DNA of 37,673 nt. Source: Pseudoflavonifractor capillosus. Its GTDB lineage: Bacteria; Bacillota; Clostridia; Oscillospirales; Oscillospiraceae. Every line of letters starts with the position of its first letter. Position 1 is the first letter of the stretch. The DNA lies in the NCBI RefSeq assembly GCF_016899775.1, contig NZ_JACJJE010000030.1, positions 1 to 37,673 on the forward strand, given 5' to 3'. The notes under the pieces are model-generated. The model ran no database searches and was not told where the DNA came from. It was given only the letters and a program-made list of their open reading frames with translations. Below, one piece after another: positions 1 to 7,884 of this stretch. The translations under genes and the position numbers were made by a program.

Positions 1-361
1 CCTCCCGCCCGGCGGAGCCCCCTACCAGGTGGGTGAGGATGGTGGCCACAAAGATCAGTGGGGCGGTGCGCAGGCGCATGGGCTCGGCCTCCCGCACTGC
101 GGTGAGCACCAGGTTGGTGCCCTGGTCCTTCTCCATCCCGCTCAGGCGGTACAGCAGCACAATGGCGATGCCGCCCAGGGGGAGAAAATACAAGATCCAG
201 GGGTGCTCCCCACGCAGCTCCGCCCCCCAGTCGATACCCAGGTGGAAGGCGGCCGCCACCGCCCCCACCAGCAGGCCCGTGGCCCCGGAGTACAGCAGCC
301 ACTTGCAGAAGCGCAGCCCCTCCAGGAAAACCTTGCGGACCTGGTTTTGGTCCAGCGTCAT
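1..361 (-). CDS. ClC-family chloride channel/antiporter, N-terminal part (runs off left edge)
   Basis: Only the first ~120 residues are present; the gene continues beyond base 1. Reading leftward from ATG at 361-359, the protein starts MTLDQNQVRK, has a hydrophobic stretch (WLLYSGATGLLVGAVAAAF), a second one (ILYFLPLGGIAIVLLY), and ends at the window edge in THLVGGSAGRE. That matches the GxxxGxE(G) chloride-selectivity signature of voltage-gated ClC channels and H+/Cl- antiporters, so the family is well supported although two-thirds of the protein is missing. An AGGAGA ribosome site precedes the ATG and a promoter lies at 400-428. Whether it is a channel or an exchanger cannot be told from this part. 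Confidence 0.88.
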   Translation of the reverse strand, partial: MTLDQNQVRKVFLEGLRFCKWLLYSGATGLLVGAVAAAFHLGIDWGAELRGEHPWILYFLPLGGIAIVLLYRLSGMEKDQGTNLVLTAVREAEPMRLRTAPLIFVATILTHLVGGSAGRE

Positions 362-399
362 GGTCCTCTCTCCTTTGCCTCACCGGCGTGTTTGGGTTG

Positions 400-428
400 A
401 TTATACTACAGTCGAAGGGAAATGTCTG
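400..428 (-). promoter_or_regulatory. Promoter of the ClC gene
   Basis: On the minus strand a perfect TATAAT (400-405) lies 17 bases from CAGACA (423-428), a 4/6 match to TTGACA. Transcription would start near 393, about 30 bases before the ClC ATG. Confidence 0.6.
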
Positions 429-456
429 TGGGAGATGGGATTTTTGTGGGAGTTTT

Positions 457-496
457 TGCAGGGGGATTTCGCCGTCTGCGGACGGCGAGTGACTTT
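457..496 (+). repeat. Dispersed repeat copy A (inverted partner at 883-923)
   Basis: This ~40-bp element contains GGATTTCGCCG, CTGCGG and CGGCGAGTGACTTT. It recurs on the opposite strand at 883-923 with a few substitutions. The core CGCCGtCTGCGGaCGGCG is itself nearly palindromic. The spacer 362-1015 shows no credible gene; it holds this pair, the 547-625 repeats and the promoters of the two flanking genes. Confidence 0.6.
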
Positions 497-546
497 CTGG
501 GCGGACACTTTCATGGCCCGTTGGGGGGACTCTGCGGTTCCAGGGC

Positions 547-625
547 TCACCCTCATCCGCTCGGCACGTTTCCCCTTCTAAGGGAAAGACTCTTGGGCGA
601 CCGCAAGGGTCGCCCCTACGGCGAA
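547..625 (+). repeat. Intergenic palindromic repeats (CTCATCCG type and CGCCCCTAC type)
   Basis: Two short elements lie end to end. The first has the arms CACCCTCATCCGC and a TTCCCC/GGGAA hairpin, as at 5865-5923 and 7885-8017. The second is GCGACCGCAAGGGTCGC followed by CCCTACGGCG, and is repeated almost exactly at 5648-5674. No coding potential is seen. Confidence 0.6.
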
Positions 626-882
626 AACGAACTGGGAACGTTGGTTCGATAGACAGAGGCGCAGAAGCGGAACCGCACCAAAAGCAAATTTTGCAAACCC
701 AGGCCCCTAGTGGGGCCGGACGGAATTGCACCCAATCACTCCTGATTTTGTGCGCCGGAAGGATTCTGCAAACCCTAAGGGGTAACCCCCGTAAATGGGG
801 TCCGGGGAAAGGCGACTATGAGCACGCTAGTGCTCATCGGAGCTGTCCCCGGCGGCGTTTTGGTGACTTTGCCGCCGAGGGC

Positions 883-923
883 AAAGTCACTCGCCGCCCG
901 CAGGCGGCGAAATCCCTTCTGCA
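883..923 (-). repeat. Dispersed repeat copy B (inverted partner of 457-496)
   Basis: Read on the minus strand this is TGCAGAAGGGATTTCGCCG followed by CCTGCGGGCGGCGAGTGACTTT, matching 457-496 with only a few differences. A second nested palindrome (CTTTGCC/GGCAAAG at 868-887) abuts it. Confidence 0.6.
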
Positions 924-924
924 C

Positions 925-953
925 TTGCCCCAAAAAATAATTTATGGTATCCT
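925..953 (+). promoter_or_regulatory. Likely promoter of the HAD gene
   Basis: TTGCCC (925-930), 17 bases, then TATCCT (948-953). Both boxes are imperfect but spacing and the AT-rich spacer fit a sigma-A promoter about 55 bases before the ATG at 1016. Confidence 0.45.
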
Positions 954-1015
954 GATTTGCACAGTATTTCCCGCTCAGAGACAGAGAGGGCGGGAAAGAA
1001 GGAGTGTTTTCTGCT

Positions 1016-1789
1016 ATGGTCAAGGCCATTTTCTTCGACGTGGACGGAACTCTGGTGAGCTTCCGCACCCACACCATTCCCACTTCCGCCCTGGAGGCCC
1101 TCCACACCCTGCGCGCCAGGGGGATCAAGCTCTTTCTGTCCACCGGGCGGCACCCGGTCATGCTCCGGAGCGTGGAAAAGAGTTTCTCCTTTGACGGGGC
1201 GGTCACCCTCAGCGGCCAGTACTGTACGGCCGGAGGGCAGGTGCTCCGCAGCAACCCCATGCCCTCCGAGGCGGTGGAGGAGCTGGTGGCGGCCGCCGGG
1301 GACAACGCCTTCTCCTGCATTTTTCTGGAGGGGGAGGACATCTATGTGAACTGCATCAACGACTACACCCGCCGGTTCATCTCCGACCTGTCCATCGACA
1401 TGCCCCCTGTCCGCCCGGCCCGGTACGCTCTGGGGCGGACGGTGTACCAGGCGGTGACCTTCCTGGACAAGGAGCACGAGCACCTGCTTCTGGACCGGGC
1501 CCCCCATCTGAAGACCACCCGGTGGCACCCCAATTTCCTGGACGTGATCCCCCCCACCGGGGGCAAGGACCGGGGACTGGACGCCATCCTGGACCACTTC
1601 GGCATCCCCCTGGAGGAGTCCATGGCCTTCGGCGACGGGGAGAACGACCTGTCCATGCTGGTCCATGCGGGCATCGGCGTGGCCATGGGCACCGCCAGTG
1701 ATGAGGTGAAGGCCCGGGCGGACTACGCTGCCCCATCGGTGGACGAGGACGGGGTGGCACGGGCCCTGGAGCATTTCGGCCTGCTGTGA
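1016..1789 (+). CDS. HAD-superfamily (Cof-type, subfamily IIB) phosphatase
   Basis: A 257-residue soluble protein. The aspartate-nucleophile motif I is FFDVDGTL (D8, D10), motif II is STGR (42-45), K184 sits in TGGKD, and motif III/IV is FGDGENDLSML (D207, D211). The ~100-residue C2-type cap between motifs II and III is typical of Cof-type phosphatases acting on sugar phosphates or phosphorylated cofactors; the substrate cannot be read from sequence. GGAG at 1001-1004 supports ATG 1016. An in-frame GTG at 1004 overlaps that ribosome site and is less likely. A short intergenic region with its own promoter follows. Confidence 0.9.
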   Translation: MVKAIFFDVDGTLVSFRTHTIPTSALEALHTLRARGIKLFLSTGRHPVMLRSVEKSFSFDGAVTLSGQYCTAGGQVLRSNPMPSEAVEELVAAAGDNAFSCIFLEGEDIYVNCINDYTRRFISDLSIDMPPVRPARYALGRTVYQAVTFLDKEHEHLLLDRAPHLKTTRWHPNFLDVIPPTGGKDRGLDAILDHFGIPLEESMAFGDGENDLSMLVHAGIGVAMGTASDEVKARADYAAPSVDEDGVARALEHFGLL

Positions 1790-1820
1790 GAGGAAAGCCG
1801 TCGAAATTCACAAATAGTTC

Positions 1821-1849
1821 TGGAATTTTCCCTACCTATGAGGTACAAT
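1821..1849 (+). promoter_or_regulatory. Weak promoter before the metallo-hydrolase
   Basis: TACAAT (1844-1849) with TGGAAT (1821-1826) 17 bases upstream. The -10 is good and the -35 poor. Confidence 0.35.
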
Positions 1850-1890
1850 GTGGATAAGAACCCACCCATTATATTTAGGAGGGCATCCAT

Positions 1891-3489
1891 ATGAAGCTGA
1901 CATTCTTCGGCGCGGCCCACGCGGTCACCGGCAGCTGTCACTGTCTGGAAGTGGGCGGCAAAAAGATCCTCATCGACTGCGGACTGCAGCAGGGCCGGGA
2001 CGAGCACGACGACAACGCCCTGGACTTCGCCCCCAGCTACATTGACTATGTCATCGTCACCCACGCCCACATCGACCACTCGGGGCGCATCCCCCTGCTG
2101 GTGAAGGAGGGCTTCCAGGGGGAGATTTACGCCACCCGCCTGACGGCCCAGCTGCTGTCCATTATGCTGCGGGACTCCGCCTTCATCCAGGAGAGCGACG
2201 CCCAGTGGCAGAACCAGAAGGGCAGGCGTGCCGGCCGGCCCGAGGTGGAGCCCCTGTACACCGTGGCCGACGCGGAGGCCGCCATGCAGCAGGTGGTCAC
2301 CGCCGAGTACGGCCAGATGGTGGACCTGTGCGAGGGGGTGCAGATCCGGTTCCGGGACGCGGGGCACCTGCTGGGCTCCTCCATGGTGGAGATCTGGGCC
2401 ACCGAGAACGGAGTCACCAAGAAGCTGGTGTTCTCCGGGGACCTGGGCAACATAGACCAGCCCATCATCCGGGACCCGGAGTATCTGGACACGGCGGACT
2501 ATGTGGTGATGGAGTCCACCTACGGCGACCGGAACCACGAGCCGCCGGAGAGCTACACCGAGGCCCTGGCCCAGCTCATCGACGAGACCTTCGCCCAGGG
2601 GGGCAACGTGATCATTCCCTCCTTCGCCGTGGGCCGCACCCAGGAGCTGCTGTACTTCCTGCGGGAGATCAAGGACGAGGGGCTGGTGAAGAGCGCCCCC
2701 AACTTCCAGGTGTGCGTGGACAGCCCCCTGGCCGCCGAGGCCACCCGTATCTACTCCGGGGATTTGCGGGGCTATCTGGACGAGGAGGCCATTGAGGTCC
2801 TCCAGGGGGGAGACAATCTGTTCACCTTCCCCGGCCTCACCCTGGTCCAGTCCACCGAGGAGTCCAAGGCTTTGAACATGGACCGCAGCTCCAAGATCAT
2901 CATCTCCGCCTCCGGCATGTGCGACGCCGGGCGCATCCGCCACCATTTGAAGCACAACCTGTGGCGCCCCGAGTGCGCCGTGGTGTTTGTGGGCTATCAG
3001 GCGGAGGGCTCCCTGGGCCGGCGGCTGCTGGAGGGGGCCAAGTCGGTAAAGCTGTTCGGCGAGGAGATCGCCGTCAACGCCCGCATCGTCAACTTCAAGG
3101 GACTCTCCTCCCACGCGGACCGGGACCACCTGCTCGCCTGGATCGAGCACTTTGCCCCTACCCCCCAGCAGGTCTTTGTGGTCCACGGGGACAGCGAGGT
3201 GACCGACCTCTTTGCCAAGGATTTAAACGAACGGAGCATCCCCGCCCACGCCCCTCTCTATGAGGAGGTCTACGACCTGTCCGCCAACGCCATGCTGGCC
3301 AAGGGCGTGGTGCTGGAGCCCAAGAAGACCACCGGCGGCGCGGCAGCCGGCTCCCCCGCCTTTGTCCGGCTCCAGGACGTGTCCAAACAGCTGGAGGCCC
3401 TCATCAGCCGCAGCCGGGGCCGCCCCAACAAGGACCTGGCCCGGCTGGCCGACCAGATCAAACAGGTCATGGAGAACTGGGAGAACTGA
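1891..3489 (+). CDS. Beta-CASP metallo-beta-lactamase-fold hydrolase (predicted RNA-processing nuclease)
   Basis: A 532-residue protein. The zinc-binding motif HAHIDH (58-63) follows LIDCGLQQG. Further conserved features are VFSGDLGN, the beta-CASP block around ESTYGDR and SFAVGRTQELLYFL, ASGMCDAGRIRHHL, and the C-terminal GLSSHADRDHL and VVHGDSE segments. This is the CPSF/RNase-J-like architecture, so an RNA nuclease or RNA-maturation role is likely but not proven. The last ~60 residues, beyond the fold, are charged and end in a basic helix (SRSRGRPNKDLARLADQIKQ region). TAGGAGG (1876-1882) sets the ATG. DUF975-type gene follows after 38 bases and may be cotranscribed. Confidence 0.88.
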   Translation: MKLTFFGAAHAVTGSCHCLEVGGKKILIDCGLQQGRDEHDDNALDFAPSYIDYVIVTHAHIDHSGRIPLLVKEGFQGEIYATRLTAQLLSIMLRDSAFIQESDAQWQNQKGRRAGRPEVEPLYTVADAEAAMQQVVTAEYGQMVDLCEGVQIRFRDAGHLLGSSMVEIWATENGVTKKLVFSGDLGNIDQPIIRDPEYLDTADYVVMESTYGDRNHEPPESYTEALAQLIDETFAQGGNVIIPSFAVGRTQELLYFLREIKDEGLVKSAPNFQVCVDSPLAAEATRIYSGDLRGYLDEEAIEVLQGGDNLFTFPGLTLVQSTEESKALNMDRSSKIIISASGMCDAGRIRHHLKHNLWRPECAVVFVGYQAEGSLGRRLLEGAKSVKLFGEEIAVNARIVNFKGLSSHADRDHLLAWIEHFAPTPQQVFVVHGDSEVTDLFAKDLNERSIPAHAPLYEEVYDLSANAMLAKGVVLEPKKTTGGAAAGSPAFVRLQDVSKQLEALISRSRGRPNKDLARLADQIKQVMENWEN

Positions 3490-3527
3490 CCGCTGCCTAA
3501 AACTTAGAACAACAGGGAGAAACTGCT

Positions 3528-4445
3528 ATGCCTATGGAACTCAACCGCCGGGAGCTGAAGGCCCGGGCCCGGGAGCAGATGCGGGAGACCCGCCCGCCCT
3601 TCTGGCTGGTCACACTGGTCTACCTCCTGCTGACCACCGGGGTGTCCACTCTGGCCGATCTGACCGGGGCCGCCCAGCTTACCTTCCCGCCGTCGAGCGG
3701 GGATACGCTGCCCCTGTTTCTGTATCTGCTGATTCTGCTGTACACCACGGTGATGAACTTCGGGTATCAGATCTGGGCCCTGCGGGTCTATCGCCGGCAG
3801 CAGGCGGGTTACGGCACCCTCATCGACGGCTTTTCCATGGCGGGACAGGTGCTGCTGATGGAACTGTACATATTCGGCTGCACGCTGTGCTGGGCGCTGG
3901 CGTTTGGGACTGCGGGCGGTCTGGCGCTGCTTCTGATGGATTGGCTCCCGCCGGTTTTGCTGGTGCTGCTGTTCTATGGGGCGGTGTTCGGCATCACTCT
4001 GTGGATCTCCTACCGCTATGCCCTGGCCCCCTTCCTGCTCATGGACCGGCCGGAGGCGGGGGCCATCGCCCCGGTGCGGGAGAGCGTGGCCATGATGAAG
4101 GGGTGGAAGTGGGAATATTTCAAGCTGGACTTCTCCTTCTTCGGCTGGTACCTGCTGAATTTCCTCCTGTCCCTGGGGGTGGAGCTGGCGTTTATCCTCC
4201 CCGCCGTGCTGGAGCTGCTCCAGGCCACGGAGGTGGACCCCGCCCTTCTGATCAACGGGCTGGAGCTGCCCTGGATCGCCGCGCTGCTGTCCACCCTGAT
4301 CCAGGTGCCCCTCTCCCTGTGGCTGAACCCCTATGTGGCCATCGCCCACGCCGGATTCTATCAGGTCCGGGTCCAGCAGGCCGCCGCCCCTCCCCCCGTG
4401 TGGGACGCCCCCTATGACGGGCCGTATAATGGGCCGGACCTATAA
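3528..4445 (+). CDS. DUF975-type integral membrane protein
   Basis: A 305-residue polytopic membrane protein of unknown function. It has a basic N-terminus (NRRELKARAREQMRE) and about six hydrophobic segments, for example WLVTLVYLLLTTGVSTLA near 26-43, LFLYLLILLYTTVMNFGYQIWAL near 64-86, and later VLLVLLFYGAVFGITLWISY. The pattern of an N-terminal ELK.RA segment followed by paired helices and a FKLDFSFFGWYLL motif resembles DUF975. AGGGAG at 3514-3519 sets ATG 3528. It lies 38 bases after the metallo-hydrolase and ends before a strong terminator, so it is probably the last gene of that unit. No catalytic residues are evident. Confidence 0.75.
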   Translation: MPMELNRRELKARAREQMRETRPPFWLVTLVYLLLTTGVSTLADLTGAAQLTFPPSSGDTLPLFLYLLILLYTTVMNFGYQIWALRVYRRQQAGYGTLIDGFSMAGQVLLMELYIFGCTLCWALAFGTAGGLALLLMDWLPPVLLVLLFYGAVFGITLWISYRYALAPFLLMDRPEAGAIAPVRESVAMMKGWKWEYFKLDFSFFGWYLLNFLLSLGVELAFILPAVLELLQATEVDPALLINGLELPWIAALLSTLIQVPLSLWLNPYVAIAHAGFYQVRVQQAAAPPPVWDAPYDGPYNGPDL

Positions 4446-4470
4446 GCGGCAGACTTGAAAACTGAACTGA

Positions 4471-4515
4471 AAAACGGCAGGAGTGCACATACCCGCGCGC
4501 TCCTGCTGTTTTTTT
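4471..4515 (+). terminator. Intrinsic terminator after the DUF975 gene
   Basis: GCAGGAG (4477-4483) pairs with CTCCTGC (4500-4506), extended by neighbouring A/T pairs, and is followed by seven T (4509-4515). Confidence 0.85.
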
Positions 4516-4552
4516 CACAATGGCCAAAGAGGCCGTATTTTGCGCGAAACCC

Positions 4553-4581
4553 TTGCATTTTGTGTGGGAACTGGGTAAAAT
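4553..4581 (+). promoter_or_regulatory. Promoter of the MoxR ATPase gene
   Basis: TTGCAT (4553-4558), 17 bases, TAAAAT (4576-4581). It lies just after the upstream terminator and ~50 bases before the ATG at 4637. Confidence 0.65.
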
Positions 4582-4636
4582 GGCAACGGTTATTCTGGTA
4601 TGGATGTGGGCGCGACGCCCCGGAAAGGAATGGAAT

Positions 4637-5446
4637 ATGAGCGAGTTTCGCGGAAGTCAGAACTATGTGGCCTCGGAGGAGCTGATGCGGGCGGTGAACA
4701 TCGCCATGGTGCTCCAGAAGCCCCTGCTCATCAAGGGGGAGCCGGGCACCGGCAAGACCATGCTGGCCGAGGCCATCTCCCAGGCCCTGGGCAAGAAATT
4801 GATTATCTGGAACATCAAGTCCACCACCAAGGCCCAGGACGGCCTGTATGTGTACGACGTGGTTCAGCGCCTCTACGACAGCCAGTTCGGGGGCGAGGGG
4901 GTGGACGACATCGCCAAGTACGTCCGGCTGGGCAAGCTGGGGGAGGCGTTCACCTCGGAGGAGCAGGTGATCCTCCTCATCGACGAGATCGACAAGGCGG
5001 ACCTGGAGTTCCCCAACGACCTGCTGTGGGAGCTGGACCGGATGGAGTTCCACATCCCGGAGACGGGAGAGACGGTCACTGCCAAGCACCGGCCGGTGGT
5101 CATCATCACCTCCAACGCGGAGAAGGAGCTGCCCGACGCCTTCCTGCGCCGGTGCGTGTTCCACTACATTGAGTTCCCGGACAAGGAGCTGATGGCGGAG
5201 ATCGTCCGGGTGCACTTCCCCGACCTGGACGACAAGCTGCTCACCCAGGCCCTGGAGGCCTTCTACCGCATCCGGCAGATGTCCCAGATCAAAAAGAAGC
5301 CCTCCACCAGCGAGATCATCGACTGGCTGCGGGCCCTGGTCCACGAGGGGGTGGACCCCAAGCGGGTGGTGAAGGAGGTGCCCTACCTGGGGGTCCTGCT
5401 GAAGAAGAACGAGGATATGGACGCCCTGCGCCGGGCCTGGAGATAA
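4637..5446 (+). CDS. MoxR-type AAA+ ATPase
   Basis: A 269-residue AAA+ protein. Walker A is GEPGTGKT, Walker B is ILLIDEIDKAD, sensor 1 is IITSNAEKELPDAFLRR, which also carries the arginine finger. MoxR-type ATPases act as chaperones that insert metals or cofactors into, or remodel, partner complexes, usually together with a VWA-domain protein encoded next door; here that is the gene at 6076. An in-frame ATG upstream (4580) would overlap the predicted -10 box, and AAAGGA (4624-4629) fits ATG 4637. The partner complex is not visible in this window, so the biological role stays open. Confidence 0.88.
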   Translation: MSEFRGSQNYVASEELMRAVNIAMVLQKPLLIKGEPGTGKTMLAEAISQALGKKLIIWNIKSTTKAQDGLYVYDVVQRLYDSQFGGEGVDDIAKYVRLGKLGEAFTSEEQVILLIDEIDKADLEFPNDLLWELDRMEFHIPETGETVTAKHRPVVIITSNAEKELPDAFLRRCVFHYIEFPDKELMAEIVRVHFPDLDDKLLTQALEAFYRIRQMSQIKKKPSTSEIIDWLRALVHEGVDPKRVVKEVPYLGVLLKKNEDMDALRRAWR

Positions 5447-6060
5447 ACGTATCCCGCGGGCGGCCATATGGGGCCGCCCCTACGGCGCTTGAAGAGGCTC
5501 CCGCATATGCCGTAGGGGCCGGACACTGGCCGGCCCGCCCATTTACGGAAGATTTCCCGCCATCGGCGGGAGGGGCAAGCCCCTCCCCTACCGGTATACC
5601 GGAAAACCCCCGTATTCTTCGTAGGGGCGCACATTGTGCGCCCGCGGGCGACCGCAAGGGTCGCCCCTACGGCGTTTGAAGAGGCTCCTGCATATCCCGT
5701 AGGGGCCGGTGTCCTCACCGGCCCGCACGTTTAGGGAACATTCCCCGTGATCGGCGGGCGGATGAGGACATCCGCCCCTACGCACCATGCTTTCGGGCCC
5801 AACATCCTCGTAGGGCCCGACGACTCGGCGGGCCGTCAATCCTGGGTCCCGCGCCCCCCGAAAGTCACCCTCATCCGCCCCAGTGTGCGCACTGAGGCAC
5901 CTTCCCCCTGTAAGGGGGAAGGCTTAAGGGCGGCCCAGGTGTGCCGCCCCTACGGCGTAACCGGGGGGTTATACGTTTCGTAGGGGCGCACATTGTGCGC
6001 CCGCGGCCGCGATGTATCGCGGCCCTGCAAACGCCCCGTTTCCCAATGATCCCGCGTCAA
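5447..6060. repeat. Array of palindromic intergenic repeats (constant arms, variable cores)
   Basis: This ~610-bp gap has no credible gene. It consists of repeated modules in which CGTAGGGGC and GCCCCTACG arms enclose different palindromic cores. Examples are GCACATTGTGC (5628-5638 and again near 5990), GACCGCAAGGGTC (5650-5662), GGATGAGGACATCC and GGTGTCCTCACC. A ~187-bp unit beginning at 5481 (TACGGCGcTTGAAGAGGCTCC) recurs at 5668 with divergence concentrated in the cores. A CTCATCCG-type element lies at 5865-5923. The array sits between two genes normally adjacent and probably cotranscribed. Confidence 0.8.
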
Positions 6061-6075
6061 CAAAGGAGTGATCCA

Positions 6076-7278
6076 ATGTTTGAGGAATTTCTCTACACCC
6101 TGCGCCGGGGCGGCCTGAAGGTCTCGCTTACCGAGTGGATGAGCCTGATGGAGGCCCTGGACAAGGGGCTGCACCGGTCCAGCTTCACCGGCTTTTACCA
6201 CCTGTGCCGGTGCCTGCTGGTGAAGAGCGAGGCGGACTTTGACCGCTTCGACCGGTGCTTTCTCCAGTACTTCCGGGACGTTCCCTTCGAGGGGGAGGTG
6301 TCCCAGGAGCTGCTGGACTGGCTGGACCGGCCTGACGTCCTGAGCGACTATGCCAACTGGGACGAGGAGCAGGCACGGCTCAACGAGCTGCTCTCCGAGG
6401 AGGACATCGAGCAGATGCTCCAGGAGCGGATGCAGGAGCAGAACGAGGAGCACAACGGCGGCAACTACTGGGTGGGCACCCACGGTATGTCCACCTTCGG
6501 AAACTCCGGATTGTCCCCCAAGGGCATCCGGGTGGGGGGCCAGGGGATGCACCGCCGGGCCTTCCGGGTGGCGGGTGAGCGGAAGTTCCGGGACTTCCGG
6601 AAGGACAACACCCTGGACACCCGCCAGTTCCAGGTGGCCCTGAAGCGGCTGCGCCAGTACTCCGGCCTGGTGGACCTGCCCCCCACCGAGTTCGATGTGG
6701 ACAACACCATCCAGGACACGGCGGAGAAGGGCGGCATGCTTACGGTGCGCTATAAGCGCCCCAGGCAGAACACGGTGAAAGTGCTGCTGCTCATGGACTC
6801 GGGCGGGTCCATGGACTACTACGCCCAGCTGTGCTCCGCTCTGTTCCAGGCGGTGAGCAAGGTGGGCCACTTCAAGGATTTGAAGGTCTACTACTTCCAC
6901 AACTGCGTCTACGGCCGGGTGTACGACAACCCCAGCCTGCTCCCCAGCGGAGCGCTCCAGACCGACTGGCTGCTGTCCAACCTGTCCTCGGAGTACAAGG
7001 TGATCTTTGTGGGGGACGCCCAGATGGCCCCCTATGAACTCACCGGCGGCTGGTACTACAACCGGGACCGGGACCCCAGCGCCCCCAAGTGCGGCATGGA
7101 CTGGCTGCTGCGCTTCCGGGACAAATACCAGAACGCCATCTGGCTCAATCCCAGCGACCGGCCCAGCTGGGGCCAGTACTGGTGCGAGACCTATGACCAG
7201 ATCGCCGCTGTCTTCCCCATGTTTCCCCTGACGGTGCAGGGGCTGGAGGACGGCATGAAAAAGCTGCTGGCCCGGTGA
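6076..7278 (+). CDS. VWA-domain protein (CoxE-like), partner of MoxR
   Basis: A 400-residue protein without signal peptide or membrane segment. The N-terminal half is helical (MFEEFLYTLRRGGLKVSLTEW). The C-terminal half is a von Willebrand A domain with a MIDAS-like LLMDSGGSMDYY, where the usual DxSxS is DSGGS. It later has KVIFVGDAQMAPYEL and the conserved WLNPSDRPSWGQYW. This matches the CoxE-like VWA family found beside MoxR ATPases, which couples ATPase action to metal-dependent protein binding. AAAGGAG (6062-6068) sets ATG 6076; longer in-frame starts would be read through the repeat array. Any cotranscription with the ATPase must cross that array. Confidence 0.85.
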   Translation: MFEEFLYTLRRGGLKVSLTEWMSLMEALDKGLHRSSFTGFYHLCRCLLVKSEADFDRFDRCFLQYFRDVPFEGEVSQELLDWLDRPDVLSDYANWDEEQARLNELLSEEDIEQMLQERMQEQNEEHNGGNYWVGTHGMSTFGNSGLSPKGIRVGGQGMHRRAFRVAGERKFRDFRKDNTLDTRQFQVALKRLRQYSGLVDLPPTEFDVDNTIQDTAEKGGMLTVRYKRPRQNTVKVLLLMDSGGSMDYYAQLCSALFQAVSKVGHFKDLKVYYFHNCVYGRVYDNPSLLPSGALQTDWLLSNLSSEYKVIFVGDAQMAPYELTGGWYYNRDRDPSAPKCGMDWLLRFRDKYQNAIWLNPSDRPSWGQYWCETYDQIAAVFPMFPLTVQGLEDGMKKLLAR

Positions 7279-7333
7279 GCTGTCCTGGCACCGGAACTAT
7301 CCCGAAAGATTCAGAAAAAATAGGAGTTTTTTC

Positions 7334-7362
7334 TTTACAATCGGGGGAAATTGTGATATAGT
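7334..7362 (+). promoter_or_regulatory. rpsO promoter
   Basis: TTTACA (7334-7339), 17 bases, TATAGT (7357-7362). Transcription would start near 7369, leaving a ~115-base leader before rpsO. Confidence 0.75.
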
Positions 7363-7368
7363 ATCCCA

Positions 7369-7484
7369 GCGTCAAACGCACCCCTCTGGCTTCGTTTCAG
7401 GAGAACGCCCGGCAAGAGTTCGGGGCTTCACCCGCCTGTTACGCAGCCTCGTGGGCATCGAATTTCAGAAAGGTGGAATTTTCC
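7369..7484 (+). promoter_or_regulatory. rpsO mRNA leader, possible S15 autoregulatory element
   Basis: A ~115-base untranslated leader with paired segments (GCCCG/CGGGGC around 7407-7428) and a short AAAGGTGG ribosome site before the ATG. S15 is known to repress its own translation through leader structures in several phyla. I see a structured leader of suitable size but cannot confirm a specific S15-binding fold. Confidence 0.35.
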
Positions 7485-7751
7485 ATGATCCGCAAGGACG
7501 AAAAGACGGCCGTTATCGAGGCCAACCGCATCCACGAGACCGACACCGGTTCTCCCGAGGTGCAGATCGCCATTCTCACCGCCCGCATCAACGAGCTCAC
7601 CGAGCACCTGAAGGTCCACAAGCAGGACAACCACTCCCGCCGCGGCCTGCTGAAGATGGTCGGTAAGCGCCGCAAGATGCTGGACTATCTGATGGCCAAG
7701 GACATCGAGCGTTACCGCGCCATCATCGCCAAGCTGGGCATCCGTAAGTAA
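7485..7751 (+). CDS. rpsO: 30S ribosomal protein S15
   Basis: An 88-residue protein, the exact usual length of bacterial S15. The diagnostic segments are all present: [34 protein letters not shown] and RRKMLDYL. S15 is a primary binder of the central domain of 16S rRNA. AAAGGTGG at 7469-7476 sets ATG 7485; an in-frame ATG at 7473 lies in that site and is rejected. rpsO next to pnp is a widely conserved arrangement, although here the two are separated by ~350 bp containing a strong hairpin and repeats. Confidence 0.97.
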   Translation: MIRKDEKTAVIEANRIHETDTGSPEVQIAILTARINELTEHLKVHKQDNHSRRGLLKMVGKRRKMLDYLMAKDIERYRAIIAKLGIRK

Positions 7752-7762
7752 TTGTTTGCCTT

Positions 7763-7795
7763 CATAGGGCAGCGCGCATATCGTGCTGCCCTATG
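7763..7795 (+). terminator. Strong hairpin after rpsO (terminator or processing site)
   Basis: CATAGGGCAGCGCG pairs with CGTGCTGCCCTATG (one G-T pair) around the 5-base loop CATAT. There is no T tract, so it may attenuate or protect the rpsO mRNA end rather than act as a classical terminator. Confidence 0.6.
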
Positions 7796-7884
7796 TTCGC
7801 ATCTAAAACCAACAAAAAACCTGGAGCAGCAGCGCTTTTTTAGCAGTTGAATATGGGCCTGATAAGGGTGACCGCCGTCCCCAA

